Source: Rhizobium sp. 11515TR (lineage in GTDB: Bacteria; Pseudomonadota; Alphaproteobacteria; Rhizobiales; Rhizobiaceae). From it: a stretch of DNA of 64,000 bases. Positions within the stretch are counted from its first letter, which is position 1. Each line of letters begins with the position of its first letter. A program made the translations under genes and the position numbers. Below, one piece after another: positions 57,457-64,000 of the stretch. The notes beneath the pieces are model-generated. The model was given only the letters and a program-made list of their open reading frames with translations, was not told the DNA's origin and did no database searches. The stretch lies in NCBI RefSeq assembly GCF_002277895.1, contig NZ_CP022998.1, positions 1,903,501-1,967,500 on the forward strand, in the 5' to 3' direction.

Positions 57457-58566
57457 ATGGCGCCGCGGCCCGAGGACGAGCGTTTCATGGCCGCGGCCAT
57501 CCGCTTGTCGCGCCGGCATCTGGGACTGACCTCCACCAATCCGTCCGTCGGCTGCATCGTCGTCAAGGACGGCGTCATCCTCGGCAGCGGCGTAACCGCA
57601 CTCGGCGGTCGTCCGCATGCGGAGCCTCAGGCGCTAGCCGAGGCGGGCGAGGCGGCCAAAGGCGCCACCGCCTACGTGACGCTCGAGCCCTGTTCGCATT
57701 ACGGCAAGACGCCGCCCTGCGCCGAGGCGCTCATCGCTTACGGCGTGGCACGCGTCGTCATCAGTGTCACCGATCCCGACCAGCGCGTTTCCGGGCGCGG
57801 CATCACCATGCTGCGCGATGCCGGCATCGAGGTCGATGCCGGTATTCTGGAGGTGGAAGGTAGGCGGTCTCTCGCCGGCTATCTCATGCGCCAGACGAGA
57901 AACCGGCCCTATGTGACTCTCAAACTTGCCGTTTCCGCCGATGGCATGATCGGCAAGACGGGCGAGGGGCAGGTGCGCATTACCGGCGATATCTCGCGCG
58001 CGCAGGTCCAGATGCTGCGCGCCGAAAGCGACGCCATTCTCGTCGGCATAGGCACGGCGATATCGGATGATCCGGAATTGACCTGCCGGCTTCCCGGCCT
58101 GGAGGATCGTTCGCCGCTCCGTATCGTCATCGATGGCGAACTGCGGCTGCCCCTCGGCAGCAAGCTGGTCCGGACGGCCCGGCAGTATCCGGTGATCGTA
58201 GTTGCCGGCCATCCGCCGTCCTTCGATGACAATACCGATGCTGCATTCCTCGGACGGCGCGCGGCGCTCGACGCCGCCGGTGTCGAGGTGTTGCAATCCA
58301 ATTCCAGCGAGCCCGGAGAGCTGCTGGAAGCTCTGGGTACGCGCGGCATCTCATCCTTGCTGGTGGAAGGCGGCGCCAGGACGGCGCAGCGCTTTCTTGA
58401 CGCCGGGCTGGTCGATCGCATTCTGCTATTCCGGGGGCCTGCCGATATCGGCGCGGGCGGTATTGAATCGCCAGTCCTCAAGTCCAATATCCCAGCTGAC
58501 TTTATGCATGTCGGCGAGAGCCGCTTCGGCGACGATCTCTGCGACGAATACGAGAGAGGTTTTTGA
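57457..58566 (+). CDS. ribD: Bifunctional diaminohydroxyphosphoribosylaminopyrimidine deaminase / 5-amino-6-uracil reductase
   Basis: The 369-residue product performs the second and third steps of riboflavin synthesis. The N-terminal deaminase domain (1-150) has the zinc motif PHAEPQAL and TLEPCSHYGKTPPC. The C-terminal reductase domain (150-365) has RPYVTLKLAVSADGMIG and the LLVEGGARTAQRFLDAGLVD nucleotide-binding segment. It starts 2 bases after nrdR and overlaps ribE by one base, so expression is coupled. Confidence 0.97.
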   Translation: MAPRPEDERFMAAAIRLSRRHLGLTSTNPSVGCIVVKDGVILGSGVTALGGRPHAEPQALAEAGEAAKGATAYVTLEPCSHYGKTPPCAEALIAYGVARVVISVTDPDQRVSGRGITMLRDAGIEVDAGILEVEGRRSLAGYLMRQTRNRPYVTLKLAVSADGMIGKTGEGQVRITGDISRAQVQMLRAESDAILVGIGTAISDDPELTCRLPGLEDRSPLRIVIDGELRLPLGSKLVRTARQYPVIVVAGHPPSFDDNTDAAFLGRRAALDAAGVEVLQSNSSEPGELLEALGTRGISSLLVEGGARTAQRFLDAGLVDRILLFRGPADIGAGGIESPVLKSNIPADFMHVGESRFGDDLCDEYERGF

Positions 58567-59186
58567 TGTTTACCGGAATTGTCACCGACGTCGGCACGGT
58601 CGAATCCATTTCCCCGATGCAGGAAGGCATCAAGCTGCGCGTTGCCACCAATTACGATCCGGCGACGATCGACATGGGCGCATCTATTTCGCATGCAGGC
58701 GTCTGCCTGACGGTGACCGGACTGCCGGAAGAGGGCAGCAATGGACGCTGGTTCGAGGTCGAGGCTTGGGAAGAGGCCCTCCGCCTGACGACCATCGGCA
58801 GTTGGGAGGCCGGAGACAAGATCAATCTCGAGCGTTCCCTGAAGATCGGCGACGAGCTTGGCGGCCACATCGTATCAGGCCATATCGACGGCAAGGCGGA
58901 AATCCTCTCGGTGACATCGGAAGGCGAGGCCACCCGCTTCCGCCTGCGCGCGCCGGAGCATCTCGCAAGATTCGTGGCGCCGAAGGGCTCGGTCGCGCTC
59001 GACGGTACCTCGCTGACGGTCAATGCCGTCGAGGGTACGGAATTCGATGTGCTCCTGATCCGCCACTCTCTAGAGGTTACCACCTGGGGCGAGCGCAAGG
59101 CTGGCGATTTCGTCAATTTTGAAGTCGACACAATGGCCCGCTACGCCGCTCGTCTGGCGGAATTCCCTGTCGTCCGCGAGGACTGA
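58566..59186 (+). CDS. ribE: Riboflavin synthase, alpha subunit
   Basis: The 206-residue product converts two 6,7-dimethyl-8-ribityllumazine molecules to riboflavin. It has the two lumazine-binding repeats: MFTGIVTDVGTV at the start with SHAGVCLTVTGL, and GGHIVSGHIDGKAEIL with DGTSLTVNAVEG in the second half. The start is the ATG at 58566, overlapping the ribD stop (TGATG). It ends the glyA-nrdR-ribD-ribE unit. Its substrate-making partner ribH lies 1.8 kb on in another unit. Confidence 0.97.
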   Translation: MFTGIVTDVGTVESISPMQEGIKLRVATNYDPATIDMGASISHAGVCLTVTGLPEEGSNGRWFEVEAWEEALRLTTIGSWEAGDKINLERSLKIGDELGGHIVSGHIDGKAEILSVTSEGEATRFRLRAPEHLARFVAPKGSVALDGTSLTVNAVEGTEFDVLLIRHSLEVTTWGERKAGDFVNFEVDTMARYAARLAEFPVVRED

Positions 59187-59235
59187 GTGTCACAAGCTCG
59201 CTACAGTAGAGGGCGCCGTTCGGTGCCTTGGCAGC

Positions 59236-59718
59236 TTACGCGAGAGTTTTTTCCATCAGGAAGTTCGACAAGATCTGACCGCGCTTTTCTACCTGCTGCG
59301 CGGTCACGATGACAAAGCCCTTGCGCTCGAAGAAGGGGCGGGCCGTCAGGCTCGCTTCGGTGAAGATCCGTTGAAGGCGCTGTTCGTGGGCCGCATTTTC
59401 GACGGTCGCAAGCAACAAGCTGGCGACGCCCTTTCCCTGATAATCGGGCGAAACGAACATCATATCCAGACAACCATCCGATTTCAGATCGGTAAAGCCG
59501 ATGGGTTTTGAACCATCCATCGCAAGCCAGGTCGGCCGGCTCGCTCGATATTGTGCCCATATTTCTGCATCATCGACCTTTGCCCAGGCAGCGATCTGGG
59601 TCGGGTTGTAGTTCTTGGACGCCACCTCGCGAATGGCTCTCAGGAAAATGTCGATCGTGGCTTCGACGTCATCCGGTTCGTAAGATCTGACGGAAAACCC
59701 GTCCTGCTGAGCCGGCAT
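59236..59718 (-). CDS. GNAT-family N-acetyltransferase
   Basis: The 160-residue product has the acetyl-CoA pyrophosphate-binding motif VSPDYQGKGVASLLLATVE near residue 90 and a fold start FSVRSYEPDDVEATIDIF. The acceptor substrate is unknown. The start ATG at 59718 was chosen because a longer open frame upstream runs through the next gene on the same strand in another frame. It follows the RimJ/RimL-like acetyltransferase gene with a 20-base gap, so they are probably cotranscribed. Confidence 0.88.
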   Translation of the reverse strand: MPAQQDGFSVRSYEPDDVEATIDIFLRAIREVASKNYNPTQIAAWAKVDDAEIWAQYRASRPTWLAMDGSKPIGFTDLKSDGCLDMMFVSPDYQGKGVASLLLATVENAAHEQRLQRIFTEASLTARPFFERKGFVIVTAQQVEKRGQILSNFLMEKTLA

Positions 59719-59738
59719 GATAGGTCTCCCCGCAAAGC

Positions 59739-60257
59739 CTAACGTTCGAATAGGACGTTGGACCTGTCCTTGAGCACGAGTTCGCCGATACGGCGGAAGC
59801 CGATCTTTTCGGCAACCCGTATCGACGGCAGGTTCTCGAAATCCACGATGCAGGTCATGCGACGGCCTGCGAACAGTCTGTCTGCCCAGGCGATCGCGGC
59901 GCTCATGGCTTCCGTCGCATAGCCCTTGCCCTGCATCGGCGGCGTAATGGCCCAGCCGGCTTCCAGCGTGCCTTCCGTCATCGGCGTCATGTCGCGATGC
60001 AGATCCAGAAATCCCACTTCGCCGATCAGCCGGCCGCTTTGGCGTTCCTCGACGGCCAAGAAACCGAAGCCGAGATGATGCCATAGGCCGGCATAGCGCA
60101 GCAGGCGGGCCCAAACCTGCTCGCGTGTCGGCATCTCGCCACCGATGAAGCGGACGATCTCCTTCTGTTTCCAGAGCTCGAGGAATTCGCCGAAATCATC
60201 AAGCGTGTGGCCGCGCAACAGAAGCCGGTCGGTCGTCAGTGTCGGAATATGGGTCAT
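59739..60257 (-). CDS. GNAT-family N-acetyltransferase (RimJ/RimL-like)
   Basis: The 172-residue product begins with TLTTDRLLLRGHTLDDFGEF, the usual start of the RimJ/RimL subgroup, and has the acetyl-CoA motif ITPPMQGKGYATEAMSAAI and the NLPSIRVAEKIGFRRIGE end. Members acetylate ribosomal proteins, antibiotics or small amines; which applies here cannot be told. It lies 36 bases downstream of the cupin gene on the same strand and ahead of the second GNAT gene. Confidence 0.9.
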   Translation of the reverse strand: MTHIPTLTTDRLLLRGHTLDDFGEFLELWKQKEIVRFIGGEMPTREQVWARLLRYAGLWHHLGFGFLAVEERQSGRLIGEVGFLDLHRDMTPMTEGTLEAGWAITPPMQGKGYATEAMSAAIAWADRLFAGRRMTCIVDFENLPSIRVAEKIGFRRIGELVLKDRSNVLFER

Positions 60258-60293
60258 CGGGTCAGGTCTTTGCCGAAATGTTTTGGGTGGTGG

Positions 60294-60803
60294 TCAGTCG
60301 TCCGAGGCGCCGGGTTCGCCGTCCCAGTAGTCCAGGTTGGTGGCAGCGGCGCGGCCGATGGCTCGGAACGCCGTCTTGCCGTCGCTATAGGTTTTGGCCA
60401 GGAACTTGCCGGAATCGGGATATTCCACGATCTCGGTCCGCGCCTTCGTGGAAATGGCGAGATAGGTGAGCACGCTGGGGCCGACATTGATCAGCTGATG
60501 TGCCGTTTCCGGGCCGCCGGCCGGAGCTCCAAGAACATCGCCCTTGCTGACCGCGACGCGCTGGTCACCGAAGCGATATTCGCCTTCGCCGTCGAGAATG
60601 ACGAACATCTCCTCCTCGACATGATGATTGTGAAACGGACAGCCGGATTTGCCCGGAGGCACCTCGTTGTAGCTGATGCCGAGCTGCTTCAGCCCGAGCT
60701 TTGTCCCGAAGGACGTATCGCTGCCGGCAAAGAAGCTGCCTTGCTGCCAATGTTCCAGTTCAAGCTCGCCGACATTGATGGCGGGTGCGGATTTCTTCGT
60801 CAT
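60294..60803 (-). CDS. Cupin-domain protein
   Basis: The 169-residue product is a single-domain cupin with motif 1 SGCPFHNHHVEEEMFVILDG (two histidines and a glutamate for metal) and motif 2 GPETAHQLINVG. It is cytoplasmic. It may bind a sugar or aromatic substrate or act as a dioxygenase or isomerase; no more can be said. The ATG at 60803 follows a GAGGGGGAGG ribosome-binding site, so it is preferred over one eight codons upstream. It is divergent from ribH across about 200 bases. Confidence 0.88.
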   Translation of the reverse strand: MTKKSAPAINVGELELEHWQQGSFFAGSDTSFGTKLGLKQLGISYNEVPPGKSGCPFHNHHVEEEMFVILDGEGEYRFGDQRVAVSKGDVLGAPAGGPETAHQLINVGPSVLTYLAISTKARTEIVEYPDSGKFLAKTYSDGKTAFRAIGRAAATNLDYWDGEPGASDD

Positions 60804-61001
60804 GAACCTCCCCCTCGCAGGTTGCAAATTATTATCGAAGCGGTTGCGTGTGCGAAAGCCACAATTTCCGCGGCGCGCTGATCATTTCCAAATAGGGTCG
60901 GAATCGGCGCGGGCCATTGAAAAACACTTGCCAAGCGAGGCCCGCCGTGATTTGACCCGGGCCTAACAAGGTGCCGCGCCCTCTCAAATTGCAGGTGATG
61001 T

Positions 61002-61457
61002 ATGACCAGCTCTTCCAATGCTCATATCCTTATCGTCGAAGCTCGCTTCTATGACGATATGGCCGATGCCCTGCTCGACGGCGCCAAGGCCGCTCTCGAC
61101 GAGGCTGGCGCGACCTATGACGTCGTTACCGTCCCAGGCGCGTTGGAGATCCCCGCGGCAATTGCCATGGCGCTCGATGGCGGCGACAATGGTAATGTGG
61201 TTTATGACGGCTATGTGGCTCTCGGCATGGTTATCCGCGGCGAGACCTATCATTTCGATATCGTCGCCAATGAATCCTCGCGGGCTCTGATGGATCTGGC
61301 CGTCAGCGAATCTCTCGCGATCGGCAATGGTATCCTCACCGTCGAGAACGATGAGCAGGCATGGGCGCGTGCGCGCCGTTCGGATAAGGACAAGGGCGGT
61401 TTTGCCGCCCGTGCGGCGCTGACCATGATCGCGCTGAAAGAGAAGTTGGGTGCATAA
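61002..61457 (+). CDS. ribH: 6,7-dimethyl-8-ribityllumazine synthase
   Basis: The 151-residue product makes the lumazine precursor of riboflavin. The N-terminus [35 protein letters not shown] with the substrate-binding Glu, and [20 protein letters not shown] with the catalytic histidine are diagnostic. Rhizobiales usually have two copies; this one is of the type next to nusB. No FMN riboswitch is visible upstream. It is 3 bases from nusB and cotranscribed. Confidence 0.96.
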   Translation: MTSSSNAHILIVEARFYDDMADALLDGAKAALDEAGATYDVVTVPGALEIPAAIAMALDGGDNGNVVYDGYVALGMVIRGETYHFDIVANESSRALMDLAVSESLAIGNGILTVENDEQAWARARRSDKDKGGFAARAALTMIALKEKLGA

Positions 61458-61460
61458 TAG

Positions 61461-61943
61461 ATGAGCAATCAGGATAACGAGCGACCGGCAAAACCCGCCA
61501 ACCAGCGGGGTGCCGCACGTCTTGCGGCGGTTCAGGCGCTCTATCAGATGGATATCGGCGGAACCGGCGTTCTGGAGGTGGTGGCTGAATACGAGGCACA
61601 CCGTCTCGGGCAGGAGCTGGATGGCGAGACCTATCTGAAGGCCGACGCATCCTGGTTCCGCTCCATCGTGTCGGGGGTCGTGCGTGAGCAGACCCGGCTC
61701 GATCCGCTGATCGGTTCCGCGCTACAGGATGATTGGGCGCTGTCGCGTCTCGACAGCACCGTGCGCGCTATCCTGCGCGCTGGCACTTTCGAGCTTATCG
61801 ATCGCAAGGACGTGCCGGTCCCGGTCATCGTCACCGAATATGTCGAGATTGCGCATGCCTTCTTCGAGGAGGACGAGCCGAAGCTCGTGAATGCCGTGCT
61901 CGACCGAATCGCCAAGCAGATTCGCGGCGAAGCGAAGAAATAG
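61461..61943 (+). CDS. nusB: Transcription antitermination factor NusB
   Basis: The 160-residue helical protein binds the boxA RNA with NusE during rRNA antitermination. [19 protein letters not shown] at the start and [20 protein letters not shown] in the C-terminal half are family hallmarks. It is coupled to ribH. The 249 bases after it form the hppA leader. Confidence 0.96.
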   Translation: MSNQDNERPAKPANQRGAARLAAVQALYQMDIGGTGVLEVVAEYEAHRLGQELDGETYLKADASWFRSIVSGVVREQTRLDPLIGSALQDDWALSRLDSTVRAILRAGTFELIDRKDVPVPVIVTEYVEIAHAFFEEDEPKLVNAVLDRIAKQIRGEAKK

Positions 61944-62107
61944 GCTTCGCCGGACGTTCAGATCGCGATGTAACGCATTTTCGTTTCCTTCGTTCGCGCC
62001 TGATTTCATCTTCGAATATTCTTTTGAACCTCTTGCGGGTGTTTTACCTGCGGGCGGTCTTGACGCGACGTTTTCCCAACAGCAATCTCGCAACTGCACA
62101 GCGACCG

Positions 62108-62182
62108 ATCCCCTGGAGGAGGGGGCCGACCGTTGTCGCAGGCGGCCGGGGGATGGAGTGAACCGCCGGCTTTTTTGGAGGG
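62108..62182 (+). promoter_or_regulatory. Attenuator-like leader of hppA
   Basis: Two mutually exclusive folds can be drawn. In one, ATCCCC (62108-62113) pairs with GGGGAT (62149-62154) and GGCCG (62124-62128) pairs with CGGCC (62143-62147). In the other, GGCGG (62141-62145) pairs with CCGCC (62163-62167), or GCCGG (62145-62149) with CCGGC (62166-62170), followed at once by six T (62171-62176). The ribosome-binding site GGAGGG (62177-62182) begins right after the T-run. A terminator here must lie within the hppA transcript, as in riboswitches and attenuators. Confidence 0.5.
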
Positions 62183-62192
62183 AAAAAGCGAA

Positions 62193-64000
62193 ATGTCGAT
62201 TCTTTTAGGAGTGATCGCATGCGGACTGCTCTCGGTCATCTATGCCGTATGGGCAACCCGGTCGGTGCTCGCTGCCGATCAGGGCAACGCCCGCATGCAG
62301 GAGATTGCCGGGTATATTCGTGAAGGAGCGCAAGCCTATCTGGCGCGCCAATATAGAACCATCGCCATCGTCGGGATCATCGTTTTCATCGCGGCCTGGC
62401 TCCTCTTGTCGGCCGAAGCCGCTTTCGGCTTCCTGATTGGCGCAATCCTCTCAGGCGCCGCAGGTTTCATCGGCATGCATGTCTCCGTGCGCGCCAATGT
62501 TCGTACCGCGCAAGCCTCGTCGCAGAGCCTGTCCGCAGGCCTCGACATCGCCTTCAAGTCCGGTGCCATTACCGGCATGCTGGTTGCAGGTCTCGCCCTG
62601 CTCGGCGTCTCCATCTACTTCTATGTGCTGACCGGCATCCTCGGTCACGAAGCCGGTTCGCGTGACGTGATCGATGCGCTGGTCGCCCTTGGTTTCGGCG
62701 CCTCGCTGATTTCGATCTTTGCCCGTCTCGGTGGCGGTATCTTCACCAAGGGGGCCGATGTCGGCGGCGACCTCGTCGGCAAGGTCGAGGCCGGCATCCC
62801 GGAAGACGATCCGCGCAATCCCGCCACCATCGCCGACAATGTCGGCGACAATGTCGGCGATTGCGCCGGCATGGCGGCCGACCTGTTCGAGACCTATGCG
62901 GTGTCCGTCGTTGCGACCATGGTTCTCGCCGCCATTTTCTTCGCTGGCTCCCCGATCCTCGGTTCTGCCATGATCTACCCGCTGGCGATTTGCGGCGCCT
63001 GCATCATCACCTCGATCATCGGCACCTTCTTCGTCAAGCTCGCTGTCAATGGCTCGATCATGGGCGCTCTTTATAAGGGCCTCATCGCGACCGGCGTGCT
63101 GTCGATCATCGGTCTGGCCGCCGCCACCTCGCTCACCATCGGCTGGGGTTCGATCGGCACCGTTGGCGGCTTCGACATCACCGGCACGAAGCTCTTCAGC
63201 TGCGGTATCGTCGGTCTCATCGTGACGGCGCTGATCGTCGTCATCACCGAATACTACACCGGCACCAACAAGCGGCCGGTCAATTCCATCGCCCAGGCGT
63301 CGGTTACCGGTCACGGCACCAACGTCATTCAGGGCCTTGCCGTCTCGCTGGAATCGACGGCATTGCCGGCGATCGTCATCGTCGGCGGCATCATCGCCAC
63401 CTACCAGCTCGGCGGCCTGTTCGGCACAGGTATTGCGGTCACCGCCATGCTCGGTCTTGCCGGTATGATCGTCGCGCTCGATGCCTTCGGTCCGGTGACG
63501 GACAATGCCGGCGGCATCGCGGAAATGTCACATCTTCCGCCGGAAGTGCGCAAATCCACCGATGCGCTGGACGCGGTCGGCAACACCACCAAGGCCGTCA
63601 CCAAGGGTTATGCCATCGGTTCGGCCGGTCTCGGTGCACTCGTGCTGTTTGCCGCCTATTCGAACGACCTGCAATATTTCGCGGCGCACGGCGATAAGTT
63701 CCCGTATTTCGCCAATGTGGGCACGATTTCGTTCGAGCTTTCGAACCCCTACGTCGTTGCCGGCCTGCTGTTCGGCGGTCTCATCCCCTATCTCTTCGGC
63801 GGTATCGCCATGACGGCCGTCGGTCGTGCTGCCGGTTCGATCGTGGAAGAGGTGCGCCGGCAGTTTCGTGAAAAGCCCGGCATCATGCAGGGCACGGAGC
63901 GTCCCGATTACGGACGCGCCGTCGATCTGCTGACCAAGGCTGCCATTCGGGAAATGATCATCCCGTCGCTCTTGCCGGTTCTGGCGCCGGTCGTCGTCTA
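62193..64000 (+). CDS. hppA: Membrane-bound proton-translocating pyrophosphatase, K+-insensitive (partial)
   Basis: The first 602 residues are visible and the gene continues beyond the window. The enzyme couples pyrophosphate hydrolysis to proton pumping with some 16 membrane spans. The substrate motifs [20 protein letters not shown] and [20 protein letters not shown] are intact. [16 protein letters not shown] carries lysine where K+-dependent enzymes have alanine, marking the K+-insensitive type. The ATG at 62193 has GGAGGG ten bases upstream. A 249-base leader with an attenuator-like hairpin precedes it. Confidence 0.97.
   Translation, partial: MSILLGVIACGLLSVIYAVWATRSVLAADQGNARMQEIAGYIREGAQAYLARQYRTIAIVGIIVFIAAWLLLSAEAAFGFLIGAILSGAAGFIGMHVSVRANVRTAQASSQSLSAGLDIAFKSGAITGMLVAGLALLGVSIYFYVLTGILGHEAGSRDVIDALVALGFGASLISIFARLGGGIFTKGADVGGDLVGKVEAGIPEDDPRNPATIADNVGDNVGDCAGMAADLFETYAVSVVATMVLAAIFFAGSPILGSAMIYPLAICGACIITSIIGTFFVKLAVNGSIMGALYKGLIATGVLSIIGLAAATSLTIGWGSIGTVGGFDITGTKLFSCGIVGLIVTALIVVITEYYTGTNKRPVNSIAQASVTGHGTNVIQGLAVSLESTALPAIVIVGGIIATYQLGGLFGTGIAVTAMLGLAGMIVALDAFGPVTDNAGGIAEMSHLPPEVRKSTDALDAVGNTTKAVTKGYAIGSAGLGALVLFAAYSNDLQYFAAHGDKFPYFANVGTISFELSNPYVVAGLLFGGLIPYLFGGIAMTAVGRAAGSIVEEVRRQFREKPGIMQGTERPDYGRAVDLLTKAAIREMIIPSLLPVLAPVVV

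Noticed and set aside
60804..61001. FMN riboswitch upstream of ribH
   Set aside because: None of the conserved FMN-element segments is present in the 200 bases before ribH, nor before ribD or ribE.
62140..62190. Fluoride riboswitch before hppA
   Set aside because: A GATGGAGT segment recalls the fluoride element loop, but the matching downstream ACTCC pseudoknot strand and the middle stem are missing.

Overview
The window is chromosomal DNA of an alphaproteobacterium of the Rhizobiaceae, most likely the genus Rhizobium. The evidence is the GC-rich coding sequence with long open antisense frames, RIME-type intergenic palindromes, an Omp25/RopB-type outer membrane protein, the LdtR-LdtP pair, HdaA, a magnesium-type HemB and a K+-insensitive H+-pyrophosphatase. 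Most genes are ordinary housekeeping genes. I found no tRNA, rRNA, CRISPR array, transposase or prophage.

Layout. 1-4.5 kb: the end of a Gfo/Idh/MocA dehydrogenase and a TRAP transporter whose QM genes converge on the binding-protein gene. 4.6-11.5 kb: S9 peptidase, lipoprotein polysaccharide deacetylase, ABC-F ATPase, a small protein, DinB and ndk. 11.5-13.6 kb: a CGNR regulator with a lipoprotein gene, divergent from an orphan LivH-like permease across a 28-bp palindrome. 13.6-18 kb: moaE, moaD, pgsA, uvrC and an SDR. 18.4-25 kb: outer membrane protein, GST, rlmJ, a frameshifted molybdopterin oxidoreductase, nudK, and phnM behind a perfect 22-bp palindrome. 25-36.7 kb: purMN, a PerM-like protein, hdaA, ppk, ppx, a phytase-like exported protein, a membrane nucleotide cyclase and rnd. 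36.8-41 kb: a frameshifted multicopper oxidase, a DUF559 nuclease, a composite inverted-repeat element and aspS. 41-45.6 kb: two paralogous exported proteins of unknown function flanking a serine hydrolase and TetR pair. 45.8-50.6 kb: parC, a Doc/AbrB toxin-antitoxin pair, a DMT transporter and bpt. 50.8-55.5 kb: RDD protein, hemB, a small membrane protein, ldtR and ldtP. 55.7-64 kb: glyA-nrdR-ribD-ribE, two GNATs, a cupin, ribH-nusB and the start of hppA.

Themes. Phosphate and pyrophosphate chemistry recurs (ppk, ppx, phytase-like protein, phnM, nudK, hppA). Riboflavin synthesis is split over two nearby transcription units. Purine synthesis sits beside the replication-control gene hdaA.

The strongest unexplained signals are: (1) an attenuator-like leader whose hairpin and T-run abut the hppA ribosome-binding site; (2) palindromic operators at phnM, the CGNR/permease pair and the toxin-antitoxin pair; (3) two oxidoreductase genes each broken by one missing base in a five-G tract; (4) the composite inverted repeat before aspS; (5) the duplicated exported-protein locus with copied terminators. 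No feature proves a wholly new system. The hppA leader and the CGNR-lipoprotein-permease module are the best candidates.
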